Below, in pieces: positions 35,885-45,067 of a stretch of DNA of 64,000 nucleotides. The notes beneath the pieces are model-generated. The model did not search any database and was not told where the DNA came from. It saw only the letters and a list, made by a program, of their open reading frames with translations. Position 1 is the stretch's first letter. The number at the start of each line of letters is the position of its first letter. The position numbers were made by a program, and so were the translations under genes. Origin of the DNA: JBHJGS01 sp050331575 (lineage in GTDB: Bacteria; Pseudomonadota; Alphaproteobacteria; Sphingomonadales; Rhodothalassiaceae); assembly GCA_050331575.1 (NCBI GenBank), contig JBHJGS010000009.1, forward strand, positions 1 through 64,000. Direction: 5' to 3'.

Positions 35885-37336
35885 ATGCTTTCGATCCTGC
35901 GTCTGTTCCTGCGCCCGTTCCTGCACCTGTTCCTTTGCCTGGGCGTCTGCGCCGCGTCACTGCCCCTTGTCGCTGAGGAGCGCTTAGCCTTGGTCGGCGG
36001 CCGCCTGATCGACGGCTACGGTCATCGTCCGGTTGCCAACAGCGTCATCCTGATCAAGGGCGATACGATCGAGGCGATCGGCAGCGTTGAGACGCTGGAC
36101 GTGCCGGACGGCTATCGCACGGTTTCCACCGAAGGCATGGATGTGCTGCCCGGCCTGTGGGAAAATCACGCCCATCTGATGATCAACGGCCATGCCGACT
36201 ATCCGCATTGGCAGCGCACCTATAAGGACCGTCTGGCCGACGAGATCATGCCCGCCAGTGCGGTGCAACTGCTGCTGGCCGGCGTCACCAGCGCGCGCGA
36301 CATGGGGGCGCCGCTTCAGGCCTCCTTATCGGTGAAGCAGCGCATCGAGGACGGCCAGATCCCCGGCCCGCGCCTGTTCATCACCGGCCCGTTCCTCCAG
36401 CATGAGGTGGAGGACTGGCAGGCCCATTATCGCTGGGCGGTGCATGGGCCAGACGATGCCCGCGCCAAGGTCCGCCGCCTGGCCGAAGCCGGCGTCGACG
36501 CCATCAAGCTGATCGACCAGGACAAGATGAGCTTTGATGAGGCCCAGGCAATCGTCGATGAGGCGCATAAACATGGCCTGCCGGTTCTGGCGCATTCGCA
36601 CCGGCCCGACGAGATCCGCCGCGGCTTGAAGATCGGTGTCGACAATTTCGAGCATACCGGCCTGACCACCGCGCCGGAATATCCCGCCGATGTCATGGCG
36701 ATGCTGACAGAGCGCACCGCCACCGGCCGTGTCGCCGGCGGGCCGCTGTTCTGGACGCCGACGGTGGAAGGGCTGTGGAACTATCAGCACACCGTGAACA
36801 ACCCGGAAAAACTAGACGATGACTGCTGGCACCGAGGCCTGCAGCCCGACACCATTGCCGACATCAAGCAATCAATCGCTGAGCCCGGCCATCTCAGCTA
36901 TACGCAGCTGACGCCGCTGCGCCGGCCGACGCTGAAGCGCAAGGTCGAGCAACTGCGCCAGGCCGGCGTCGTTATCTTGGTCGGCACCGACAGCGGCATC
37001 CCGATGAAGTTCCACTGCCAATCGACCTGGAACGAGATGGACGTTCTGGTCAATGTCATGGGCATGGCACCGATGGATGTGATCCGCGCGGCGACCTACT
37101 GGCCCAGCGTGATGATGGGTGTCAGCGACCAGTGGGGCAGCATTCGGCCCGGCCTGAAGGCGGATATCATTGCCGTGGACGGCGATGTCTTGCGCCACAT
37201 CAATCTCTTGCAGGATGTCGATTTCGTCATGAAGGGCGGCACCGTCTACAAGCAGGACGGCCAGCCGGTCGAGGACGCGCTGACCACGCCGAAGACCGCC
37301 GCCAAGGAGAGCTCGCCTGCGCAACGGACCGAATGA
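35885..37336 (+). CDS. Secreted-type metal-dependent amidohydrolase
   Basis: A 483-residue amidohydrolase-superfamily protein with a signal peptide (LFLRPFLHLFLCLGVCAASLP). Metal ligands and active-site residues are visible: HAH in LWENHAHLM (about 96-104), Lys in AIKLIDQ (about 204), His in LAHSHRP and NFEHTGL, and Asp in VGTDSGIP (about 366). The layout resembles imidazolonepropionase-like or prolidase-like enzymes of the periplasm, but the substrate cannot be told. GGAG precedes the ATG by 8 bp. An AraC regulator lies upstream. Confidence 0.88.
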   Translation: MLSILRLFLRPFLHLFLCLGVCAASLPLVAEERLALVGGRLIDGYGHRPVANSVILIKGDTIEAIGSVETLDVPDGYRTVSTEGMDVLPGLWENHAHLMINGHADYPHWQRTYKDRLADEIMPASAVQLLLAGVTSARDMGAPLQASLSVKQRIEDGQIPGPRLFITGPFLQHEVEDWQAHYRWAVHGPDDARAKVRRLAEAGVDAIKLIDQDKMSFDEAQAIVDEAHKHGLPVLAHSHRPDEIRRGLKIGVDNFEHTGLTTAPEYPADVMAMLTERTATGRVAGGPLFWTPTVEGLWNYQHTVNNPEKLDDDCWHRGLQPDTIADIKQSIAEPGHLSYTQLTPLRRPTLKRKVEQLRQAGVVILVGTDSGIPMKFHCQSTWNEMDVLVNVMGMAPMDVIRAATYWPSVMMGVSDQWGSIRPGLKADIIAVDGDVLRHINLLQDVDFVMKGGTVYKQDGQPVEDALTTPKTAAKESSPAQRTE

Positions 37337-37424
37337 GGCGTTCCGCCCGCGGCCGACCCTGAAACGCCGGCTGCGCTGGCTTTACGAGGGCGAATCCTGG
37401 ACCAGTCGGGTCTTCCGCTACACC

Positions 37425-38120
37425 TTGGTGGCGCTGGACCTGGCCACGATCAGCTATTTCGTCAGCCAATCATTGACCAACGAACAGGCGCCGCTCGGAC
37501 CGCTGACACTGGCCTTTGGCGCCTATGTTCTCGCCGATTTCTGCGCGCGGCTTTGGATCGCCCGGCGCAAGCTGCGCTTCCTGCTGTCCCTGCCGTCGAT
37601 CGCCGATATGATTGTGATGGTGTCCATGCTGGCGCCGCTGATTGCGGACAATCTGGGCTTTCTGCGCGTGGCTCGGATGCTGCGGCTATTGCGCTCCTAC
37701 CATGTCTTGCGCGACCTGCGCACGCACTGGCCGTGGTTCCGCCGGCATGAGGAAATCATCGAATCAGCGGTCAATCTCTTCGTGTTTTTGTTTCTGGTGA
37801 CATCATTGGTCTATGTTTTCGAGGCCAATGACAATCCTGACATCGATAATTTCCTCGACGCGCTTTATTTCACCGTCACCACACTGACCACGACCGGCTT
37901 CGGCGATATCACCATGCGCGATACCGAAGGCCGGCTGATCGCGGTGGTCATCATGGTGTTCGGCGTGGCCTTGTTCTTACGCTTGGTGCAAACCTTGTTC
38001 CGTCCGGTCAAGGCGCATTTCACCTGCCCGACCTGCGGCCTGAACCGTCACGATCCCGATGCCATCCACTGTAAGCATTGCGGTGAAACCGTGAATATTC
38101 CCACCCACGGAGAATGGTAG
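37425..38120 (+). CDS. Voltage-gated-type ion channel with C-terminal zinc ribbon
   Basis: The 231-residue frame (TTG start) encodes helices S1 to S4, with S4 carrying regular arginines (RVARMLRLLRSYHVLRDLR, about 82-100), S5, a pore loop with the potassium filter TTTGFGDI (about 150-157) and S6. It ends in a zinc ribbon (CPTC ... CKHC, about 202-222). The TTG start cuts into S1: frame continues upstream to 37284 with channel-like residues but no ATG, GTG or TTG. A CTG at 37317 preceded by AAGGAG may be the true start. It follows the amidohydrolase gene closely. Confidence 0.85.
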   Translation: MVALDLATISYFVSQSLTNEQAPLGPLTLAFGAYVLADFCARLWIARRKLRFLLSLPSIADMIVMVSMLAPLIADNLGFLRVARMLRLLRSYHVLRDLRTHWPWFRRHEEIIESAVNLFVFLFLVTSLVYVFEANDNPDIDNFLDALYFTVTTLTTTGFGDITMRDTEGRLIAVVIMVFGVALFLRLVQTLFRPVKAHFTCPTCGLNRHDPDAIHCKHCGETVNIPTHGEW

Positions 38121-38131
38121 GCCGGACCGAC

Positions 38132-38524
38132 CTAGAGCCGCTCCAAGACCATTTTGACATTTGGCCGGCCCTTCAAGTCCGCGCGCACCGTCAAATCCCC
38201 GCCGGGCTGCGGGGTCAGCTCACATCGGTGCTGCCGCTGGCTGCCCATGCGCAACACCAGCGCTTGGCCCGCGCGCTCCACGTCGCAGGGGTAGGTGCGG
38301 CCGGCATACACGGCCTCGCCGGCGTCCTCAGCGGTCAGAGCAAAGATCACGTCGATCGGCAACGCGCCCATCAGCGGCACCGTCGCCGCGCCGCTCAGAC
38401 GCACGCAATCCATCTTCAATTCCTCCAACACCAGCTCGCCCTTGCCGGTCATCAGCGCCAGGGACAGTTTGGCGCGATACGCCTGACCCGCCTCGGCGGC
38501 TAGAAATTCCCGCAAATCGATCAC
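38132..38524 (-). CDS. Hypothetical protein convergent with the channel gene
   Basis: A 130-residue soluble protein starting VIDLREFLAAEAGQAYRAKL, rich in beta structure, with two cysteines (DCVRL, PCDVE) and a third in HRCELTP. I recognise no family. GTG at 38524 was chosen because AAGGAG lies 9 bp upstream; the upstream frame to 38557 overlaps the typA leader. It ends 11 bp from the convergent channel gene. Confidence 0.65.
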   Translation of the reverse strand: MIDLREFLAAEAGQAYRAKLSLALMTGKGELVLEELKMDCVRLSGAATVPLMGALPIDVIFALTAEDAGEAVYAGRTYPCDVERAGQALVLRMGSQRQHRCELTPQPGGDLTVRADLKGRPNVKMVLERL

Positions 38525-38705
38525 AGATATGGCTCCTTCCCTCTGCGCGCCCGCCATAGGCCGGTTGCGGCGGTCATGGCAATGGCCGGTTGTGGCGATG
38601 CTCGACGAGGCAAAGGCCGACAGCCTCGATCAAGCCGACTTGCCGCCGGCCCGTCCGCGGCGTACACAGCGGCGCAGCAATTTTCCGAACAAGGCGACAC
38701 TTCAC

Positions 38706-40535
38706 ATGTCATTACGCAATATCGCCATCATCGCCCACGTCGACCATGGCAAGACGACCCTGGTCGACCAACTGTTCCGCCAGTCCGGCACGGTGCGCGA
38801 GAATCAGCGCGTCGCCGAACGCGCCATGGACAGCAATGATCTGGAGCGCGAGCGCGGCATCACGATCCTGGCCAAATGCACCAGCGTGGTCTGGAACGAC
38901 CACCGCATCAACATCGTCGACACGCCCGGACACGCCGATTTCGGCGGCGAGGTGGAACGCATCTTGTCCATGGTCGACGGCATCGTGCTGCTGGTCGATG
39001 CCGCCGAGGGGCCGATGCCGCAAACCAAGTTCGTGACCCAGAAGGCGCTGGCGCTGGGGCTGAAGCCGATCGTGGTGATCAACAAGGTCGACAAGCCCGA
39101 GGCCGATCCCCATGGGGCCCACGACCAGGTCTTCGACCTGTTCGCCGTGCTGGACGCCGATGAGGAGCAGCTGGACTTCCCGACGCTGTACGGGTCCGGC
39201 CGCGATGGCTGGGTGTCCGACGATCCGGCGGTGCGCACCGACAGCCTGGCGCCGCTGTTCCAGCTGATCCTATCCCATGTGCCGGAGCCCCGGCCGGTGC
39301 GCGAGGGCCGCACCGAGGCGCCATTCGCGGTGCTGGCCACCTTGCTGGACCGGGACGCCTTTCTGGGACGGGTGCTGACCGGCCGGCTGGAGCAGGGCAT
39401 CATCCGCGTCGGCGACGCCTTGAAGGCGCTGCGCCCCGACGGGCAGGTGGCCGAGACCGGGCGGGTGACCAAATTGCTCAGCTTCCAGGGGTTGGACCGC
39501 GTGCCGGTGGATCAGGCCCAGGCCGGCGACATTGTCGCCATTGCCGGGCTGGAGAAAGCCACCGTGGCCGACACGCTGGGCCATCCGGACCTGGCCGAGC
39601 CGCTGTCGGCCCTGCCGATCGATCCGCCGACCCTGGCCATGACCTTTTCGATCAATGACAGCCCGCTGGCCGGACGCGAGGGCGACAAGGTGACCAGCCG
39701 GATGATCCGCGACCGGCTGCTGCGCGAGGCCGAAGGCAATGTCGCCATCAAGGTGACCGAGGCGGAGAGCAAGGACGCCTTCGAAGTCTCCGGCCGCGGG
39801 GAATTGCAGCTCGGCGTGCTGATCGAGACCATGCGGCGGGAGGGCTTTGAACTGGCGGTCAGCCGACCGCGCGTGCTGCTGCGCAAAGATCCTGAGACCG
39901 GCGCGCTGCAGGAACCCTATGAGACCGTGCAGATCGACGTGGATGAGGAGCATCAAGGCACGGTGGTGGAGAAGCTGGCATTCCGCAAGGCGGAACTGAC
40001 CGATATGCGGCCGTCCGGCGGCGGCAAGGTGCGGCTGACCTTCACCGCCCCGGCGCGCGGCCTGATCGGCTATCACGGCGAATTCCTCACCGACACCCGC
40101 GGCACCGGCATCATGCACCGGTTGTTCGATCGCTACGGCCCGCACAAAGGGACAATCCCGGGCCGGCGCAACGGCGTGCTGATTTCCATGGAGACCGGCA
40201 AGGCGGTGGCCTATGCGCTGTGGAATTTGGAAGATCGCGGCGCGATCATGATCGACCCGGGCGTCGATGTGTATGAAGGCATGATCATCGGCGAACATGC
40301 CCGGCCGAACGATCTGGAAGTGAACCCGCTGAAGGGCAAGAAGCTCACCAATGTGCGCGCCGCCGGCAAGGATGACGCGGTCGCCCTGACCCCGCCCAAG
40401 AAGCTCTCCCTGGAAGCCGCCCTGGCCTATATCGATGATGACGAACTGGTCGAGGTCACGCCCGAGAGCATTCGGCTGCGCAAGCGCTTCTTGAAGGCGC
40501 ATGAACGCAAGAAAGAAGCGAAGAAGGCGGGCTGA
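38706..40535 (+). CDS. typA: GTPase TypA/BipA
   Basis: TypA is a ribosome-binding translational GTPase needed for 50S maturation under stress and cold. The 609-residue product begins MSLRNIAIIAHVDHGKTTLVDQLFRQSG, with the P-loop AHVDHGKT, the ERERGITILAKCTS switch, VDTPGHADFGGEVER and NKVDKPEA. Domain V and the C-terminal SIRLRKRFLKAHERKK follow. The ATG at 38706 gives the family N-terminus; the frame is open upstream but without homology. Confidence 0.97.
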   Translation: MSLRNIAIIAHVDHGKTTLVDQLFRQSGTVRENQRVAERAMDSNDLERERGITILAKCTSVVWNDHRINIVDTPGHADFGGEVERILSMVDGIVLLVDAAEGPMPQTKFVTQKALALGLKPIVVINKVDKPEADPHGAHDQVFDLFAVLDADEEQLDFPTLYGSGRDGWVSDDPAVRTDSLAPLFQLILSHVPEPRPVREGRTEAPFAVLATLLDRDAFLGRVLTGRLEQGIIRVGDALKALRPDGQVAETGRVTKLLSFQGLDRVPVDQAQAGDIVAIAGLEKATVADTLGHPDLAEPLSALPIDPPTLAMTFSINDSPLAGREGDKVTSRMIRDRLLREAEGNVAIKVTEAESKDAFEVSGRGELQLGVLIETMRREGFELAVSRPRVLLRKDPETGALQEPYETVQIDVDEEHQGTVVEKLAFRKAELTDMRPSGGGKVRLTFTAPARGLIGYHGEFLTDTRGTGIMHRLFDRYGPHKGTIPGRRNGVLISMETGKAVAYALWNLEDRGAIMIDPGVDVYEGMIIGEHARPNDLEVNPLKGKKLTNVRAAGKDDAVALTPPKKLSLEAALAYIDDDELVEVTPESIRLRKRFLKAHERKKEAKKAG

Positions 40536-40635
40536 CGGTCCCCCTCCTGTTAACGCCGGGTCTGGCCGTTTCTTGGCCCGCCCGGCGCCCTGGAGGCCGT
40601 GAGGCGAGCAGCTGCGCGGTGACGCGCCCGCCCCA

Positions 40636-40669
40636 AATCCCCATAGCTCAGCCGTTGCCGATGGGGATT
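40636..40669. terminator. Candidate bidirectional terminator between typA and sufT
   Basis: AATCCCCAT (40636-40644) and ATGGGGATT (40661-40669) form a perfect 9-bp inverted repeat with a 16-nt loop. It overlaps the sufT stop codon and lies 100 bp after the typA stop. No long T run follows on either strand, so termination strength is uncertain. Confidence 0.4.
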
Positions 40670-41144
40670 ATAACAGCCCCAGTTCCAGGCGCGCTTCGTC
40701 GGACATGCGGGTCATGTCCCAGGCGGGTTCCCAAACCAGATTGACGCGCGCGCCGGCCGCACCCTCCGCGGCGGCGCATTTCTGCTCCACCTCGCCCGGC
40801 ATGGTCTCCGCCACCGGACAGTGCGGCGTGGTCAAGGTCATGGTCACCAGCACATTCAGATCCGCGTCGACATCGACATCATAGACCAGGCCCAACTCGT
40901 AGATATTGACCGGGATTTCCGGATCGTAAATGTCTCGCAGCACGGCGATGACATTGGCCTTCACCTCTTCCGGCGTCTTCGGCCCGGTCTGCGCCGGCGC
41001 CTCGGACTCAGCCTCGGCCTCGGCCGCCGCGTTCGGCTTCAAGAAATTGCGCATGAACTCCGAGCCGATCTGCGGCGTGAACACCGGGCGCTGCTGGCTG
41101 TCCGCCACATCCATGACATCGCGATCTTTGTTGTGTTCGCTCAT
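40668..41144 (-). CDS. sufT: SUF system iron-sulfur assembly protein SufT (DUF59)
   Basis: The 158-residue product has a variable N-terminus (1-60, with an Ala/Glu stretch) and a MIP18/DUF59 domain (about 62-150): VLRDIYDPEIPVNIYELGLVYDV, then TMTLTTPHCPVAETMPGEV with the conserved Cys, and VNLVWEPAWD. It is thought to help Fe-S cluster maturation or delivery. It is the last gene of the suf operon and overlaps sufS by 4 bp. Confidence 0.93.
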   Translation of the reverse strand: MSEHNKDRDVMDVADSQQRPVFTPQIGSEFMRNFLKPNAAAEAEAESEAPAQTGPKTPEEVKANVIAVLRDIYDPEIPVNIYELGLVYDVDVDADLNVLVTMTLTTPHCPVAETMPGEVEQKCAAAEGAAGARVNLVWEPAWDMTRMSDEARLELGLL

Positions 41145-42385
41145 CCGAAAATATCCGCTACCTTGGTGAGACCCTTGACCAGCGCGTCGACATCCGCGCG
41201 GCTGTTGTAAAGCCCGAAGCTGGCGCGCACCGTGCCGGGCACGCCGAAGCGCTCCATGGTCGGCTGCGCACAGTGATGGCCGGCACGCACGGCGATGCCC
41301 TCGCGATCCAGGATCGTGCCGACATCATGGGGGTGGGTGCCCTGCATGATGAAGGACAGGATGCCCGCGCGGTCCCCCGCCGTGCCGATCTGGCGCACCG
41401 AATTGATCCGGCCAAGCTGCTCCTCAGCATAGGCAAGCAGATCCGCCTCATGCGCTGCGATGCGCTCCAAGCCGATGGCACTGACATAATCTAAGGCGGC
41501 CTTCAGCGCGATGCCGCCAGCAATATTGGGCGTGCCGGCCTCAAACTTGTAGGGCAGGTCGTTCCACGTGGTCCGCTCAAAACGCACCTCGGAAATCATG
41601 TCGCCGCCGCCCTGCCAGGGGGGCATCGCCTCCAACAGCGCGCGCTTGCCGTACAGCACGCCAATGCCGGTGGGCCCATAGATCTTGTGGCCGGAGAAGA
41701 CATAGAAGTCGGCATCCAGATCGCGCACATCCACCCGCTGGTGCGGCACCGCCTGGCAGCCATCCACCAGCACCACAGCCCCGACATCATGCGCCGCCGC
41801 AATCATCCGCTTGACCGGCAGGCGCGTGCCGATGGCGTTGGAGACATGCAGGAAGGCACACAGCTTGGTCCGAGGGCCCAGGAGATCGAGATAGGCGTCG
41901 ATATCGACACTGCCGTCCTCGTTGACCGGCACCACCTTCAAGTTGATGCCGATCTGATCGCGCAGGATCTGCCAGGGCACGATATTGGAATGGTGCTCGA
42001 TCTCGGTCAGCACCACTTCATCTCCGGCGGTCAGAAAGGTCCGGCCATAGGCTTGCGCGACAAGATTGATGCCCTCCGTGGCACCGCGCACGAACACGAT
42101 CTCCTTGTCCGACTCCGCATTGAGGAAGGCGCGCACACTGGCCCGCGTCGCTTCATAGGCGTCGGTGGCCTCCTGGCTCAGCTGATAGACGCCACGATGG
42201 ATGTTGGCATATCCGGTCTCATACAGCCGGCGGACCGCCTCGATGACGCAGGCGGGCTTCTGCGCCGACGCCGCACTGTCCAGAAACACCAGCGGCTTGC
42301 CGCGCATGCGCTCGCGCAGGATCGGGAAATCATCGCGATAGCGGGCAAAATCCGGATGCTGAAGCACCTGGGCCTGATCATCCAT
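41141..42385 (-). CDS. sufS: Cysteine desulfurase SufS
   Basis: SufS takes sulfur from cysteine, using PLP, for cluster assembly. The 414-residue product has FLDSAASAQKP, the PLP lysine in YVFSGHKIYGPTGIGVLYGK (SGHK, about 222-227) and the active-loop Cys in RAGHHCAQPTMERFG (about 364). ATG at 42385 follows GGAGATG; the longer start at 42406 has weaker support. About 110 bp of GC-rich DNA separate it from sufD. Confidence 0.96.
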   Translation of the reverse strand: MDDQAQVLQHPDFARYRDDFPILRERMRGKPLVFLDSAASAQKPACVIEAVRRLYETGYANIHRGVYQLSQEATDAYEATRASVRAFLNAESDKEIVFVRGATEGINLVAQAYGRTFLTAGDEVVLTEIEHHSNIVPWQILRDQIGINLKVVPVNEDGSVDIDAYLDLLGPRTKLCAFLHVSNAIGTRLPVKRMIAAAHDVGAVVLVDGCQAVPHQRVDVRDLDADFYVFSGHKIYGPTGIGVLYGKRALLEAMPPWQGGGDMISEVRFERTTWNDLPYKFEAGTPNIAGGIALKAALDYVSAIGLERIAAHEADLLAYAEEQLGRINSVRQIGTAGDRAGILSFIMQGTHPHDVGTILDREGIAVRAGHHCAQPTMERFGVPGTVRASFGLYNSRADVDALVKGLTKVADIFG

Positions 42386-42517
42386 GACACATCTCCATTC
42401 CGGCATGAGCGCGCGCGGCCGCCTGTGTGTCCGCGCCGGTCACGCGCGTTACTGCGCGCCCAAAGCCGGCGGGACGAGGCCGGCCGCCGGCCGCCACAGG
42501 CGGATCCTGACGCGCCG

Positions 42518-43693
42518 TCATTGCGAGGCCCCCGTCAGCCAATCATGCGCGCGGGCGAGCAGCAGGTCGCGCACCGCCTCATCGGCCACATCCGCGGCGA
42601 TCTCACCGACAAAAGCCTCAATCAGCAGCGCCTTGGCCTCGGCTTCGGCGACGCCGCGGCTCATCAGATAGAACAGCGCCCGCGGGTCGATCTCGCCGAC
42701 CGTGGCGCCGTGAGCGCAGACCACATCATCGGCATAGATTTCCAATTCCGGCTTGGTATTGGCCTCGGCGGTGCGGTCCAAGAGCAGGGATTTGGCGTCC
42801 TGGCGCGCATCGGTCTTTTGGGCATCCCGCGCGACGCGGACCTTGCCCTGGAACACCGTACGGCCCTGACGCGCCAAGACATTGCGCACCGCCTGCTGTG
42901 ATTGCGCCTCGGCCACCTGATGATCGAAATAGGAGCGCAGATCCAGGCTCTGGCCCGGCCGCGCCAGCTGGGCCGCGGCCAGACGGGCCTCCGCGCCGGC
43001 GGCCTCAACGGAGACATGCACGTCCGCGCGCGCGATCTCCGCGCCAGTGTTCAGCGTGACCAGATCATACAGCGCCTGGTCGGCCAGGCGCACACGGGTC
43101 AGGCTGGTATGCACCGCGCGGCGGCCGTCCTCGCTCAGCCGGATATGCGTCAGCCGCGCGCCGCGACCGACCGAGATGTCCAGCACCGCATTCTGCCAAT
43201 AGGCCGCTTCGTCCCCGGAAAAGCGCTCAATCAGGGTAATCTGAGCCCCAGGCTCCAGCGTCAGGGTCAAGCGGGTGTGCGCCGCGCACGCCTCCGCCTC
43301 CAAGGTGCGATGGCTCAAATCGATCACCGTCGTGCCGGACAGCGTCAACGCCAAGGGGTCCAGCGCAAACGCCGTGTTGATGGCGACCAGAGCCGATCCC
43401 TCACTGTCCAACGCCACCGCCTGATCGCGCGCCAGCGTGCAGGCGGCGACCCGGCCATTGATGATGTCGATCCGCTCCGCCGACAGATGCGCCGCCAGCG
43501 GGTCAGCCGCCGGGGCCAACACCTCCGGCGCCGCCTCCGCCCGGTCCAGCCCGCCCAGATCGGTGTATTTCCACTCCTCCAGCCGGCGCGTCGGCAGGCC
43601 CAGATCATGAAAGCGCTTGAACGCCGAGGTCTGGCTGGGCCCGCGGTCGGGCAGCGCATCGAACGCCTGCTTGAAGATCGTCAAATCGGTCAT
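42518..43693 (-). CDS. sufD: Fe-S cluster scaffold subunit SufD
   Basis: SufD pairs with SufB and SufC in the SufBCD scaffold. The 391-residue product shows LPTRRLEEWKYTDLGGL near the N-terminus (about 33-49) and the beta-helix core leading to the C-terminal YADDVVCAHGATVGEID and LFYLMSRGVAEAEAKALLIEAFV signatures. It follows sufC by about 80 bp. Confidence 0.95.
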   Translation of the reverse strand: MTDLTIFKQAFDALPDRGPSQTSAFKRFHDLGLPTRRLEEWKYTDLGGLDRAEAAPEVLAPAADPLAAHLSAERIDIINGRVAACTLARDQAVALDSEGSALVAINTAFALDPLALTLSGTTVIDLSHRTLEAEACAAHTRLTLTLEPGAQITLIERFSGDEAAYWQNAVLDISVGRGARLTHIRLSEDGRRAVHTSLTRVRLADQALYDLVTLNTGAEIARADVHVSVEAAGAEARLAAAQLARPGQSLDLRSYFDHQVAEAQSQQAVRNVLARQGRTVFQGKVRVARDAQKTDARQDAKSLLLDRTAEANTKPELEIYADDVVCAHGATVGEIDPRALFYLMSRGVAEAEAKALLIEAFVGEIAADVADEAVRDLLLARAHDWLTGASQ

Positions 43694-43777
43694 GCCTACT
43701 CGCTCTGTTCATGCCGGCGCTGACCCCGGCTCTGGGGGCGCCACCCGGCTGGTCTTCGGCTCTGGCGCAAAGACGGC

Positions 43778-44521
43778 TCAGGCCACCGCCGCATAGCCCT
43801 TCTCTTCCAACTCGCCCGCCAGCTCTTTGCCGCCGGAGCGGATGATCCGGCCCTGCGACAGGACATGGACATGGTCGGGCACGACATACTCGAGCAGCCG
43901 CTGATAGTGGGTGATCAGCAGGATTGCCTTGTCCGGACCGCGCAGCGCGTTGATGCCGTCCGCCACAGTCTTCAGCGCGTCAATGTCCAAGCCGCTGTCG
44001 GTCTCGTCCAGCACCGCCAGCTTGGGATCGAGCACCGCCATCTGCACCATCTCATTGCGCTTCTTCTCGCCGCCGGAGAAGCCGACATTGACGAAGCGCT
44101 TCAGCATATCCAGCGACATGCCCAGCTTTTGCGCCTTGTCCTTCACCAGTTTCATGAACTCCGCGGCGTTCATTTCTTCCTCGCCACGCTGGCGGCGCTG
44201 GGCGTTCAAGGCGGTGCGCAGGAAATTCAGGTTGGAGACGCCGGGAATTTCCACCGGGTACTGAAAGCCCAGGAACAGGCCGGCGGCGGCGCGCTCATGC
44301 GGCGCCATCTCCAACAGGTCCTGGCCGTCATAGGCGACGGTGCCGTCGGTGGTCTCATAATCGTCCCGACCCGCCAGCGTCGCCGCCAGGGTCGACTTGC
44401 CCGCACCATTGGGCCCCATGATGGCATGCACCTCGCCCGGCTTAATCTCCAGGCTGAGCCCCTTGAGGATTTCCGCGCCCTCATCGGAAATGCGGACGTG
44501 AAGGTTCTTAATGGTGAGCAT
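43778..44521 (-). CDS. sufC: Fe-S assembly ATPase SufC
   Basis: SufC is the ABC-type ATPase of the SufBCD complex. The 247-residue product has the Walker A GPNGAGKST (about 36-44), Q-loop LFLGFQYP, signature VGFSGGEKKRNE (about 145-156), Walker B DPKLAVLDETDSGLD and the H-loop LITHYQR. ATG at 44521 (MLTIKNLHV) is the family start. Its first 14 bases overlap the end of a small upstream gene, suggesting coupled translation. Confidence 0.96.
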   Translation of the reverse strand: MLTIKNLHVRISDEGAEILKGLSLEIKPGEVHAIMGPNGAGKSTLAATLAGRDDYETTDGTVAYDGQDLLEMAPHERAAAGLFLGFQYPVEIPGVSNLNFLRTALNAQRRQRGEEEMNAAEFMKLVKDKAQKLGMSLDMLKRFVNVGFSGGEKKRNEMVQMAVLDPKLAVLDETDSGLDIDALKTVADGINALRGPDKAILLITHYQRLLEYVVPDHVHVLSQGRIIRSGGKELAGELEEKGYAAVA

Positions 44522-44795
44522 CTGATGCCAACTCCAAATCTCTGTCTGTTTCGACAGGGCCATAGACTTCGCTAAACCACTCATCGAATATTTCGCCCAA
44601 GACCCGCGCCTGCTCCTCCGGAAAAACTGTGCCTAAGCGAATGAGGTCCGATACCCGAATCCCGCCTGGACGACCGACTTTCAACAATGCCCGATGCGCG
44701 AAGGGCCCCGACAGTAACTCCTCGCACAACACTTCGGTTTGCTCTTCTGTAAATACGGAAGCCAGCTTCTCTTTGAGCACTTTCTCACACATCAT
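44508..44795 (-). CDS. Small acidic protein inserted between sufB and sufC (DUF1640-like motif)
   Basis: A 95-residue protein starting MMCEKVLKEKLASVFTEEQ. Two related motifs, VFTEEQTEVLCEEL and VFPEEQARVLGEIF, appear about 50 residues apart. Such FTEEQ-helix motifs occur, from memory, in the N-terminal part of DUF1640/CCDC90-type coiled-coil proteins. Base composition is clearly lower in GC than the suf genes. Its start overlaps the preceding small gene (ATGA) and its end overlaps sufC. Function is unknown. Confidence 0.65.
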   Translation of the reverse strand: MMCEKVLKEKLASVFTEEQTEVLCEELLSGPFAHRALLKVGRPGGIRVSDLIRLGTVFPEEQARVLGEIFDEWFSEVYGPVETDRDLELASDAHH

Positions 44796-45064
44796 GTAGC
44801 GAACACCTTGACGGCACCAAAAATTGCCCCAACAACGATGATCGGCTGAGCAATCATCCATTTCAGTAAATCGCTTTTGGCGACTGCTATTTCTTTCTTC
44901 ACATCGGACACGGCCTGGGCCAGGTTGGAATTCATTCTGTCTCCCATACTAAGAATGGACTTCTCAAGCTCCGACCTCGTCACGTAAGCTAATAGTATGA
45001 CAGCCAGAGTTCCAGCTTGGACCTCATTAAAGGCGCCAGAAAGCTTTGAAAACTCACCTGGCAT
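44792..45064 (-). CDS. Small coiled-coil membrane protein inserted in the suf operon
   Basis: A 90-residue protein with a hydrophobic patch (about 17-28), a charged coiled coil (about 30-67: SELEKSILSMGDRMNSNLAQ onward) and a C-terminal membrane helix (about 69-88: MIAQPIIVVGAIFGAVKVF). The DLLKWMI plus terminal helix pattern resembles the C-terminus of DUF1640/CCDC90-like proteins. AAAGGA lies upstream of the ATG. GC content is lower than in the flanking genes. It is coupled to the next small gene by a 4-bp overlap. Confidence 0.65.
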   Translation of the reverse strand: MPGEFSKLSGAFNEVQAGTLAVILLAYVTRSELEKSILSMGDRMNSNLAQAVSDVKKEIAVAKSDLLKWMIAQPIIVVGAIFGAVKVFAT

Positions 45065-45067
45065 TAT

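Noticed and set aside
38529..38705. N-terminal extension of TypA
   Set aside because: The TypA family starts at MSLRNIAIIAHVDHGK; the extra residues have no similarity and overlap a divergent gene's promoter.
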